A DNA stretch of 5,111 nucleotides. It comes from Candidatus Aminicenantota bacterium. GTDB taxonomy: Bacteria > Acidobacteriota > Aminicenantia > Aminicenantales > JAFGBC01. The DNA lies in NCBI GenBank assembly GCA_016933355.1, contig JAFGBC010000257.1, positions 1-5,111 of the forward strand, given 5' to 3'. Both the position numbers and the translations under genes were made by a program. The notes below the pieces were generated by a model. The model had not been told where the DNA came from and made no database searches. It saw nothing but the letters and a program-made list of their open reading frames with translations. Below are positions 1 to 5,111 of this stretch, piece by piece; within the stretch, counting starts at the first letter, position 1; every line of letters begins with the position of its first letter.

Positions 1-236
1 AGGCTCAGATAGACCGGGTCTTCATTGTACTCCCGGCAAATAACGACCCACATGTCGACCGCCTCGCGCCTCATGATCTCGGGGAGGACGGTCTCGAGGC
101 GCGCGCCGAGCCAGCGGTCCTGGACGGTGTGTCGGTCTTTCAGGGGCAGGATGGTCCCGGCGGCGGACGGGGACGACGCGGCCCACAGCCCGGCGCCGAC
201 GGCCAGGACGGCGAGGAAGGAAACGCATTTCTTCAT
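1..236 (-). CDS. Exported M24 / Xaa-Pro-peptidase-like protein, N-terminal fragment
   Basis: This frame runs without a stop from an ATG at 236 to the window edge and gives 78 residues plus two bases; the C-terminal bulk lies outside. It begins with a signal peptide: MKK, a hydrophobic stretch (about residues 5-20), then a likely cleavage after SAA near residue 26. The mature part reads WLGARLETVLPEIMRRE and then VDMWVVICREYNEDPVYLSL. That pattern (a short amphipathic helix, a hydrophobic strand, then REYNEDPV) resembles the start of the creatinase-like N-terminal domain in secreted M24 metallopeptidases annotated as Xaa-Pro peptidases. The metal-binding catalytic domain would lie beyond the window, so activity cannot be judged. 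A GGAGGT at 241-246 lies four bases before the ATG and fixes the start, although the spacing is short. The gene is divergent from the lipoprotein gene. That it is a real gene is fairly certain; the family call comes from motif memory only. Confidence 0.7.
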   Translation of the reverse strand, partial: MKKCVSFLAVLAVGAGLWAASSPSAAGTILPLKDRHTVQDRWLGARLETVLPEIMRREAVDMWVVICREYNEDPVYLS

Positions 237-257
237 CGGGACCTCCGTTAACCCTTG

Positions 258-286
258 ACTATAATCGAAAACGCCCTTCCGGTAAA
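258..286 (-). promoter_or_regulatory. Candidate sigma-70-type promoter of the M24-like gene
   Basis: On the minus strand TTTACC (286-281, four of six matches to TTGACA) is followed after 17 bases by TATAGT (263-258, five of six matches to TATAAT). Transcription would start near 251, leaving a leader of about 15 bases that carries the GGAGGT ribosome site. Spacing and position fit well, but short AT-rich hexamers in an intergenic gap can arise by chance, and sigma-factor consensus in this lineage is assumed. Confidence 0.4.
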
Positions 287-370
287 TCCGGGGCATGCGC
301 GGGGGGCTAAAGTCGGCATTCGTCTCCAGCGGTTCGATCCGGAAAAGACCCGTCCTTCGCGCTTAAGGGA

Positions 371-400
371 TTGAACTTTTGCCGCGAATATGCGTATACT
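371..400 (+). promoter_or_regulatory. Candidate sigma-70-type promoter of the lipoprotein gene
   Basis: TTGAAC (371-376, four of six) and TATACT (395-400, five of six) are separated by 18 bases. Transcription would begin near 407, giving a leader of about 20 bases that contains AGGAGG at 412-417, nine bases before the ATG at 427. This is the only AT-rich -10-like element close to the gene, and it sits at the expected distance. It faces away from the promoter candidate at 258-286. Confidence 0.5.
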
Positions 401-426
401 AGGATGAATCTAGGAGGAGTACCATC

Positions 427-1443
427 ATGAAAAGAAACATCGTCCTCGTCCTTTGCCTCGCCCTGATCCTCATCCCGGCCGCGTCCTGCGCCAAGAAAGG
501 CGCAGGGGCAAGCAGCGCCGAAAGCCTGCTCGGCTATCTGCCTCAATCCACGAACGGCGTCATCGTCATGGATATGGGACGGATCATGAACACCGACGCC
601 GCCGTCAAAGCCATCCAAGAGGAAAAAATGGCGGCGAAGTACAAGGAATTCATCGAGAAAACGGGAATCGATCCGCAGAAGGATATCCACTTCCTGGCTG
701 TCGGGATGACGGGCGACCTGTCCGGCAAGGCGACTGAGGCCGCAGTCATCCTGAACATGGACTATAAAAAGGACGACCTTCTGGCCAAGATCAAGGCTGA
801 GGCCAAAGACGTCCAAGAGACGACCTATAGCGGCGTGACGCTCTACACGGTCCCCGAAAAGGACGGCGACAAGCCGGCCTACGTGACGTTCCTGAGCGAC
901 GCGATCATTGCCGGCGGCACCGAAAACGCGATCAAGTCCGTCATCGACACCCAGCAGAAGAAGACGGAGAGCATCCTGAAGAACGAAGCCCTGGCCGCGA
1001 TCCTCAAAGGCGTCCGCAAAGACGCCATGGTCTGGAGCGCGTTCGCCGTGCCGGCCGAGGCCATGGAGAAGGCTGCCGCAGAGAACCCGATGATGGGCAA
1101 CCTCAAGGGTCTCTACGGCGTGACGATGCTCTTCGACTACAAGAACAAGGGGCTCGTGGCCGAGATCAAGGGCCTCAACAAAGACGAGGCCAAGAACAAG
1201 GAGCTGGCGACGATGCTCGACGGCCTCAAGGCCATGGGCGCCATGGCTTCGAGCCAGGAGCCGGCCCTGGGCGAGGTCCTCGAGAAGATCGTCATCAGCT
1301 CGGGGCCCGACGCCATCACGATTTCGGCCGAGCTCCCCGAAGACCTCCTCAACAAGCTCAAGGCCAAGGCCGAGGAAAAAGCCGAAAGCTTGCTGACCAA
1401 GAAGCCCGAGACCGAGACGTCCGAGGACGAGATCGAGGAATAG
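427..1443 (+). CDS. Lipoprotein of unknown function with DUF3352-like layout
   Basis: A 338-residue protein with a lipoprotein signal: MKRN, a hydrophobic core (residues 5-17) and lipobox AAS-C with the lipidated cysteine at 21. Position +2 is Ala, so under the E. coli Lol rule it would go to the outer membrane; whether that rule holds here is unknown. Residues 34-50 (LLGYLPQSTNGVIVMDM), the YSGVTLY segment near 134-140 and the AIIAGGTENAIKSVID segment near 159-174 resemble the layout of DUF3352-type proteins: a 'Y-x-G-v-x-l-Y' strand, then a 'display value, index, ID' strand-helix. Two segments look duplicated: DYKKDDLLAKIK (112-123) and DYKNKGLVAEIK (237-248). The tail from about 304 is Lys/Glu-rich, probably helical, and ends in a very acidic stretch. 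No catalytic motif is visible. AGGAGG at 412-417 supports the start. The gene is monocistronic: promoter candidate ahead, strong terminator behind. That it is an exported lipoprotein is secure; the role is unknown. Confidence 0.9.
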   Translation: MKRNIVLVLCLALILIPAASCAKKGAGASSAESLLGYLPQSTNGVIVMDMGRIMNTDAAVKAIQEEKMAAKYKEFIEKTGIDPQKDIHFLAVGMTGDLSGKATEAAVILNMDYKKDDLLAKIKAEAKDVQETTYSGVTLYTVPEKDGDKPAYVTFLSDAIIAGGTENAIKSVIDTQQKKTESILKNEALAAILKGVRKDAMVWSAFAVPAEAMEKAAAENPMMGNLKGLYGVTMLFDYKNKGLVAEIKGLNKDEAKNKELATMLDGLKAMGAMASSQEPALGEVLEKIVISSGPDAITISAELPEDLLNKLKAKAEEKAESLLTKKPETETSEDEIEE

Positions 1444-1490
1444 CGACGACGGCGCGCCCGGGGCGCCCCTGCCGGAACGAAAGAATTTAT

Positions 1491-1526
1491 GGGGCGGCCT
1501 TCTCCCGAAGACCGCCCTTCTTTTTT
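1491..1526 (+). terminator. Intrinsic terminator after the lipoprotein gene
   Basis: GGGCGG (1492-1497) pairs with CCGCCC (1512-1517). Inside it, after one C/A mismatch, CTTC (1499-1502) pairs with GAAG (1507-1510) around a TCCC tetraloop. The RNA-like tail is TTCTTTTTT (1518-1526). It lies 48 bases after the stop codon at 1441-1443. On the opposite strand the hairpin is followed only by ATAAATTCTTTC, so termination of the convergent SBBP gene is possible but weaker. Confidence 0.9.
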
Positions 1527-1543
1527 GTTCCCCGATGGTCCCT

Positions 1544-3103
1544 CTAGTCGTCGCCGCGCTTGAACTTGACGACGAACGCGTCGAGGCCGCCGGCCAGCTT
1601 GTTTTGAAAAGCCCAGGCCGACGGGAAGTCGGGGCTTTCAGTCTGCCCGGTCAGCAGGATATTCCCTTCGGCGTCCAGGGCGATTCCGACGCCCTGCTCG
1701 GAATAGACCCCACCCAAGAAGGTGGACTCCTGGAGCCTCTTGCCGTCGGGGCGGAAGACGGTCAAGAACGCGTCCGAACTGCCCTTCATGACCGACTGAT
1801 AGGCGTTGCGGAAGGGGAAATCCCGGCTGCGCGTGAACCCGACGACGTAAGCCGCGCCGGCGGCGTCGACGCGGACGTCGGAGCCGATGTCCCCGGCGCC
1901 GCCGCCCAGATAGGTCGAATAGACCAGGCTCTTTCCCTTCGGGTCGATCTTCGCGACGAAGGCTTCCGTGCTCCCCTTGCGCGCGCTTTGAAAGGCGTTC
2001 TTCACGGGGAATTGGCCCGCGGTATAGCCGACGGCATAGGCGGCCCCCGCGTCGTCGACGGCGATCCCGTATCCGTCGTCCTTGCTTCCTCCGCCGAGGT
2101 ACGTGGAATAGGAGAGCCGGCTCAGGTCGGCGGGGGGGAATTTCGTGACGAAGGCATCCTGGTTCCCCCCGAACGCCATCTGGACTCCGTTCTTGACGGG
2201 AAAATCCCGGCTGGTCGAATACCCAACCGCGTATACGCCTCCCGAAGAATCGAGGGCGACGTCCCGGCACCAATCCGCGCCGGTCCCCCCGAGATAGGTC
2301 GAGGCGAGGAGCGTTTTTCCGTCCGCTGAAACGCGGGCGACGAAGGCGTCCATCTTTCCGCGGAGACGATCCTGGAACGGCTCGACGACCGGAAAATCGG
2401 AGCTCATCGTGTAACCGCCCGGATGGGCGACGCCGTCGGGGCCAAGGACGAGGCCGCAGCAGCAATCTTCCCGGGCCCCGCCCAGGTAGGAGGAATAGAT
2501 GAGGCCCTTGCCGCTCGGATAGATCTTGAGGATGAACCCGTCCTGGCCGCCTCCGATCGTGGGCTGGAAGGCGTTCTTGATCGGGAACAGCCGCGACTGC
2601 GTGTTCCCGGCCAGATAGGCGCTCCCCTTGTCGTCCACGGCCAGCCCCAGCTCATAAGCCCTCAGGGCGACCGGGAAAAACGCCGTATAGACGAGGCGCT
2701 TGCCGTCGGGCGACAGCTTGGTTACGAAGGCATCGTTCCTCGGCTTGGCGGCCGTATGGGGCGGAAAGTTCATGCTCTTCGTCATGCCCGCGATATAAAT
2801 GCCCGTGGCGTTGGCGGCGATCTCGATGCCCCAGTCGTCGGCGCGGCCGCCCAGCCAGGACGAATGGGCCAGGGCGAGCGGGGCGAGGACGTCCCGGACG
2901 TGATGCCGGAGGACGGCCTCGCCGGCGGGAACGTCCGTGATCCAGTCGGCCTCGTCGCGGCCGTAGAAGTAGCTGACCCGATAATTCGAGGCGTCGAGCC
3001 CGCTCTTGAGCTCGATGGACTGCAGCGGCCCTTCGTTCGCCGGGATCCCAAGGACGGGCCCCAGACAGACCAGCACCGCGGCCGTGACAAGCGCTTTTTT
3101 CAC
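1544..3103 (-). CDS. Exported SBBP beta-propeller protein with seven blades
   Basis: A 519-residue protein starting at GTG (3103-3101). An Sec-type signal peptide covers residues 1 to about 19-22. Residues 30-70 (SNYRVSYF, DEADWITDVP) resemble part of the N-terminal domain that usually precedes SBBP repeats, but most of that domain is missing. From residue 81 to the end there are seven tandem SBBP (seven/beta-propeller) repeats at about 81-137, 138-201, 202-265, 266-330, 331-393, 394-457 and 458-519. The consensus is YSTYLGG, then a D..G.AY..G.T strand pair, DFP.KNAFQ, and DAFV.K..P.GK.L. Blades 5-6 are closest to consensus; blade 1 lacks the FQ element and blade 2 lacks LGG. Seven blades fit one closed propeller. 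Known SBBP proteins are extracellular or envelope-bound and mostly of unknown role, with binding rather than catalysis suspected. An odd Cys-Cys-Cys sits at 214-216. There is no C-terminal sorting domain. A promoter candidate lies in the 88-base gap from the upstream ABC operon. Confidence 0.93.
   Translation of the reverse strand: MKKALVTAAVLVCLGPVLGIPANEGPLQSIELKSGLDASNYRVSYFYGRDEADWITDVPAGEAVLRHHVRDVLAPLALAHSSWLGGRADDWGIEIAANATGIYIAGMTKSMNFPPHTAAKPRNDAFVTKLSPDGKRLVYTAFFPVALRAYELGLAVDDKGSAYLAGNTQSRLFPIKNAFQPTIGGGQDGFILKIYPSGKGLIYSSYLGGAREDCCCGLVLGPDGVAHPGGYTMSSDFPVVEPFQDRLRGKMDAFVARVSADGKTLLASTYLGGTGADWCRDVALDSSGGVYAVGYSTSRDFPVKNGVQMAFGGNQDAFVTKFPPADLSRLSYSTYLGGGSKDDGYGIAVDDAGAAYAVGYTAGQFPVKNAFQSARKGSTEAFVAKIDPKGKSLVYSTYLGGGAGDIGSDVRVDAAGAAYVVGFTRSRDFPFRNAYQSVMKGSSDAFLTVFRPDGKRLQESTFLGGVYSEQGVGIALDAEGNILLTGQTESPDFPSAWAFQNKLAGGLDAFVVKFKRGDD
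1547..2863 (-). repeat. Seven tandem SBBP repeat units within the propeller gene
   Basis: This part of the gene encodes seven repeat units of 57 to 65 residues each. Related DNA words recur at matching points, for example the segments encoding YSTYLGG or STYLGG near 1905-1920, 2095-2110 and 2290-2305. The units have drifted enough that they are recognisable chiefly at protein level, so the array looks old rather than recently expanded. Confidence 0.85.
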
Positions 3104-3108
3104 CCGAG

Positions 3109-3116
3109 ACCTCCTT
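3109..3116 (-). promoter_or_regulatory. Ribosome binding site deciding a GTG start
   Basis: On the minus strand AAGGAGGT occupies 3116-3109, five bases before GTG at 3103. This near-perfect anti-SD match, together with the MKKALV signal-peptide opening that follows, makes GTG the start; no in-frame ATG gives a better signal peptide. Confidence 0.85.
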
Positions 3117-3150
3117 GAACAGGCTAGGGAATCAAGGCACCCTAACGGGA

Positions 3151-3180
3151 ACTCTATCGCGACCCGCCGGCCCGAGTCAA
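3151..3180 (-). promoter_or_regulatory. Candidate promoter of the SBBP gene
   Basis: TTGACT (3180-3175, five of six) is followed after 18 bases by TAGAGT (3156-3151, four of six). Transcription would start near 3144, about 40 bases before the GTG. The gene could also be read from the upstream ABC operon, because I see no convincing terminator in the gap. The -10 element is weak, so this is a moderate-to-low confidence call. Confidence 0.35.
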
Positions 3181-3191
3181 GCCGCGGCGGC

Positions 3192-3974
3192 TCAATCCTC
3201 GTAGTTGTACTCTTTGCTCTGGAAGAGGAGGACGGCCAGGGTCAGGAAGCCGGCCGTGATCAGGAGCAGCGTCAGGATGGAAACGGGCCAGGAGGTCGGG
3301 TTGAGGCGGAAGGTCAGGAACGAGAAGCGGCCGCGCGACTGGAGGACGCCGGGCAGGAGCGACTTTAGGTAATGGACGATGGCGAAGCGCTGGGTCGAGC
3401 CCGGGAAATACTGGATGACGTTCTCCCAGCCGAACGAGAAAATCAGCCCGACCATGATCGACTTCTTGAGGAAGCTGCCCAGGAAGGTGAAGAAGGCGCC
3501 GTAGGCCAGAATGCCCAGCGTCAGGACCCCGAGGTAGCGCAGGAGAACCATCCAGACCTGGGCTTCCCCCAACCTGGCGAAGCACAAGATCAAGAAGCAG
3601 GCCACAAGCCCGGTCCAGACAAGGACCGAGACGATCAGGGAGTAGGCCAGGTATTTTCCGACGAGGAGGGCCGCTTTGGAGACCGGCCTTGTCACGAGGT
3701 AAGTCAAGGTCCGGCCCTCGACCTCCTCGGACAGCACCGAGGTTCCGAAGAACAAGGTCAGGATCAGGACCAGGAACTGGAGGAAGAAGGTCATGATCAC
3801 GTTCGTGAACAGGTAAAGACCGTCGTAGCTGCCGTCGCCCTCGAAGGCCTGTCGGAAGCGGAAGATGGTCGCGATGGCGACCGGGATGAGCGCGATGAGG
3901 AGGAAGGCCAAGGTCCGGCGCGTTTTACGTCCGTAAAAGGCGTAGAAGGCGAATACCTCGCGGATCGATTTCAT
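3192..3974 (-). CDS. ABC-2 type transporter permease (downstream partner)
   Basis: A 260-residue integral membrane protein with six likely transmembrane segments at about 20-38, 55-79, 106-131, 143-167, 172-188 and 229-251. The cytoplasmic stretch after the second, SEEVEGRTLTYLVTRPVSK (82-100), matches the typical 'S-x-E-x-E-x-G-T-L-x-x-L-l-t-R-P-v-s' coupling region of ABC-2 permeases, which contacts the ATPase. The start is the ATG at 3974, one base after the ATPase stop codon (TGA C ATG). A longer in-frame reading to 4064 would only translate the ATPase gene in a wrong frame and adds a Pro/Arg-rich stretch. The ribosome site is poor (a G-rich run, GGTGGGGG), so translation is probably coupled to the ATPase. 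With the ATPase and the fragment at 4899-5111 it should form one exporter in the inner membrane. The substrate is unknown; this family moves drugs, lipids, polysaccharides or sodium. Confidence 0.92.
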   Translation of the reverse strand: MKSIREVFAFYAFYGRKTRRTLAFLLIALIPVAIATIFRFRQAFEGDGSYDGLYLFTNVIMTFFLQFLVLILTLFFGTSVLSEEVEGRTLTYLVTRPVSKAALLVGKYLAYSLIVSVLVWTGLVACFLILCFARLGEAQVWMVLLRYLGVLTLGILAYGAFFTFLGSFLKKSIMVGLIFSFGWENVIQYFPGSTQRFAIVHYLKSLLPGVLQSRGRFSFLTFRLNPTSWPVSILTLLLITAGFLTLAVLLFQSKEYNYED

Positions 3975-3975
3975 G

Positions 3976-4902
3976 TCAGGCCCCCACCAGATAATCGAAG
4001 ACCGCCTGCAGGTTGTCGTCGGGCGAGGTGATCTCCTCGACGCCGGAGGCGGTGTCGGCGGCATAGCGGGTCAGGCGCTCGAAGAACCGATCCCGATTGG
4101 ACGTCTCGAACAGGACGAGCTCCCCGCCGTTCTCGAACCGGACCTTGTGGACGTACGGCTCCCCGACGAAATGGCCGGCCAGGGTCCGTGCCGCCGAGGA
4201 GCGGACGGCGACGATGTGAGGGTGGGTGTCGATCAGGTCCCGGATGTAGTGGATGTCCCCCGAGGCCAGGATCTTGCCCTGGTGGACGAGGACGATGTTG
4301 GCGGTCAGGGCCTCGATCTCGGGCAGGACGTGGCTCGAGACCAGGACGGTCCGGCCCTCGCGCCCGAAGTCCTTGATGAGCCGGATCAGCTTCCGCTTGC
4401 CGAGCGGGTCGAGGCCGCTCAGCGGCTCGTCGAGGATGACGACCTCGGGGTCATGGGCGACGGCCTGGGCGAACTTGAGGCGCTGACGCATGCCCCGGCT
4501 GTAGCCGCGCACGATCCGGTCCCTGTCCTCCAGGAGCTCGACCGTCTCAAGAGCCCGCTCGGCCCGGGCTTCGATTTCGGCCCGCCCGTAACCGTAGAGC
4601 CGGAGCAGGTTGGTCAGGAACTCCCAGCCGGTGAGCTCCTCGTAGAGCGCGTCCTGCTCGGGGCAGAGCCCGATGCGCCGGAAGGTCCGCTGGTTGTTCC
4701 GGATGGGCGCGCCGAAGACGGTCACGGTCCCGATCGAAGGCTTGAGCTGTCCGGTCAGGAGCTTGAAGAAGGTCGACTTGCCCGCCCCGTTGGGCCCGAG
4801 CAGGCCCAGAATGCCGGGACCGATCGTCAGCGTGACGTCGCTCAGGCCCAGGACGTTCCCGTACCATTTGGAGAGCTTCGACGTCTCGATGACGGCGCTC
4901 AT
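3976..4902 (-). CDS. ABC-2 type transporter ATP-binding protein
   Basis: A 308-residue ATPase that powers the flanking permeases by ATP hydrolysis on the cytoplasmic face. All nucleotide-binding motifs are present and in order: Walker A GPNGAGKST (36-44), Q-loop Gln 83 in CPEQD, signature YSRGMRQRL (134-142, the usual ABC-2 variant of LSGGQ), Walker B VVILDEP (154-160, catalytic Glu 159), D-loop SGLDP (162-166) and switch His 191 in SSH. The core ends near 220. About 90 further residues (220-308) form an accessory C-terminal region common in NatA/CcmA-like ATPases, for which I assign no function. The start is the ATG at 4902, preceded at six bases by GAGGT (4913-4909); the frame opens further upstream to 4959 but that stretch lies inside the preceding gene. 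The ATG overlaps the stop codon of the preceding permease as ATGA. The protein should be a fully active ATPase. Confidence 0.96.
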   Translation of the reverse strand: MSAVIETSKLSKWYGNVLGLSDVTLTIGPGILGLLGPNGAGKSTFFKLLTGQLKPSIGTVTVFGAPIRNNQRTFRRIGLCPEQDALYEELTGWEFLTNLLRLYGYGRAEIEARAERALETVELLEDRDRIVRGYSRGMRQRLKFAQAVAHDPEVVILDEPLSGLDPLGKRKLIRLIKDFGREGRTVLVSSHVLPEIEALTANIVLVHQGKILASGDIHYIRDLIDTHPHIVAVRSSAARTLAGHFVGEPYVHKVRFENGGELVLFETSNRDRFFERLTRYAADTASGVEEITSPDDNLQAVFDYLVGA

Positions 4903-5111
4903 TTGATGACCTCGACGCTCTTGACGCGCTTGTGGAGGACCAGAGCCGCGGCCGCGCAAACGGCGAGCAGGACGGCCAGCGAGAAGGCCCAGGGAACGGA
5001 CGGGAAGGGCGGCTTGACGCGGAAGAGGGCGGCGGCGACCTGCTGGAGGTTGACCTTGAGGGAGAGCAGGGCGAAGTATGGGCTGCGGAACGACCCGTGG
5101 AAGATCCCGAA
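4899..5111 (-). CDS. ABC-2 type transporter permease (upstream partner), C-terminal fragment
   Basis: The frame enters from the right edge and ends at TGA (4901-4899), giving the last 70 residues of a protein whose start lies outside the window. It holds one clear hydrophobic helix (about fragment residues 38-59, starting VPWAFSLAVLL) followed by the basic, short cytoplasmic end HKRVKSVEVIK. This closing 'transmembrane helix, then R-V-x-x-V-E-V' pattern is typical of the C-terminus of ABC-2 permeases. Its stop codon overlaps the ATPase ATG by four bases (ATGA), which ties the two in one coupled operon. It is not a copy of the permease at 3192-3974, whose C-terminus is different (SKEYNYED), so the exporter probably uses two distinct membrane subunits. 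The family call rests on a short fragment plus context. Confidence 0.8.
   Translation of the reverse strand, partial: FGIFHGSFRSPYFALLSLKVNLQQVAAALFRVKPPFPSVPWAFSLAVLLAVCAAAALVLHKRVKSVEVIK
4909..4913 (-). promoter_or_regulatory. Ribosome binding site deciding the ATPase start
   Basis: GAGGT on the minus strand (4913-4909), six bases before the ATG at 4902, lies inside the last codons of the upstream permease gene. It favours the start MSAVIET, where ABC ATPases normally begin, over the ATG at 4959. Confidence 0.7.

Noticed and set aside
307..816. 169-codon minus-strand frame opposite the lipoprotein start
   Set aside because: Antisense to a gene with lipobox, promoter candidate and strong ribosome site; no domain recognised.
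1451..1469. Palindromes GGCGCGCC and GGGGCGCCCC after the lipoprotein stop
   Set aside because: Short G/C-only palindromes are frequent by chance at this composition. They have no T-run and lie just before the much better terminator at 1491-1526.
1535..2329. 264-codon open frame on the plus strand opposite the SBBP gene
   Set aside because: It lies wholly antisense to a convincing repeat protein, has no ribosome site and no recognisable domain. Its length reflects the G/C-biased codons of the real gene.
1638..2465. 275-codon minus-strand frame inside the SBBP gene
   Set aside because: Arg/Pro-rich wrong-frame translation of the propeller repeats, with no start context.
2423..3118. 231-codon open frame on the plus strand opposite the SBBP N-terminal half
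   Set aside because: Same reasoning: antisense shadow, low-complexity Ala/Gly/Arg-rich composition, no start signal.
3125..3144. TAGGG/CCCTA inverted repeat in the SBBP leader
   Set aside because: Only five pairs around a ten-base loop with no T-run; too weak to call an operator or terminator.
3372..4031. 219-codon plus-strand frame opposite the permease
   Set aside because: Glu/Asp/Gln-rich composition is what antisense translation of a hydrophobic membrane protein gives; no ribosome site.
3975..4064. Longer N-terminus for the permease, beginning at 4064
   Set aside because: The extra 30 residues are Pro/Arg/Thr-rich and overlap the ATPase gene; the ATG at 3974, one base after the ATPase stop, gives a normal permease N-terminus.
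4903..4959. Longer N-terminus for the ATPase, beginning at 4959
   Set aside because: The 19 extra residues are Arg/Gly-rich, overlap the upstream permease frame, and GAGGT supports the ATG at 4902.

Overview
The window is GC-rich bacterial chromosomal DNA (about 60-65% G+C by eye, with strong G/C bias at third codon positions). It has the gene style of Acidobacteriota or Candidatus Aminicenantes: an SBBP-type beta-propeller protein, a secreted M24-like peptidase, a lysine/alanine-rich lipoprotein of unknown function and an ABC-2 exporter. The lineage is inferred from gene content; no marker gene is present. I see no RNA gene, CRISPR array, insertion sequence, attachment site or origin.

Layout. 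(1) Positions 1-236, minus strand: the N-terminal part of a probable exported M24/Xaa-Pro-peptidase-like protein, leaving the window. (2) Positions 237-426: a divergent intergenic region with one promoter candidate facing each way. (3) Positions 427-1443, plus strand: a 338-residue lipoprotein with a clear lipobox and a probable internal duplication, followed by a strong intrinsic terminator at 1491-1526. (4) Positions 1544-3103, minus strand, converging on that terminator: a 519-residue exported protein with seven SBBP blades, starting at GTG. (5) Positions 3192-5111, minus strand: an ABC-2 export cassette in the order permease (C-terminal fragment only), ATPase, permease. The junctions are a 4-base ATGA overlap and a 1-base gap, so the three genes are almost certainly one translationally coupled operon.

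Working together. The ATPase and the two flanking, dissimilar permeases should form one heteromeric ABC-2 transporter; the substrate cannot be read from the sequence. The other three genes all carry export signals, so every protein here is destined for the membrane, periplasm or outside, but nothing shows that they form one pathway. The SBBP gene follows the ABC operon on the same strand after 88 bases and has its own promoter candidate.

I found no clear new system. The points most worth a second look are the shortened N-terminal domain, the seven-blade count and the Cys-Cys-Cys run of the SBBP protein, the internally duplicated lipoprotein, and the permease-ATPase-permease cassette. Several long open frames on the opposite strand are high-GC shadows.
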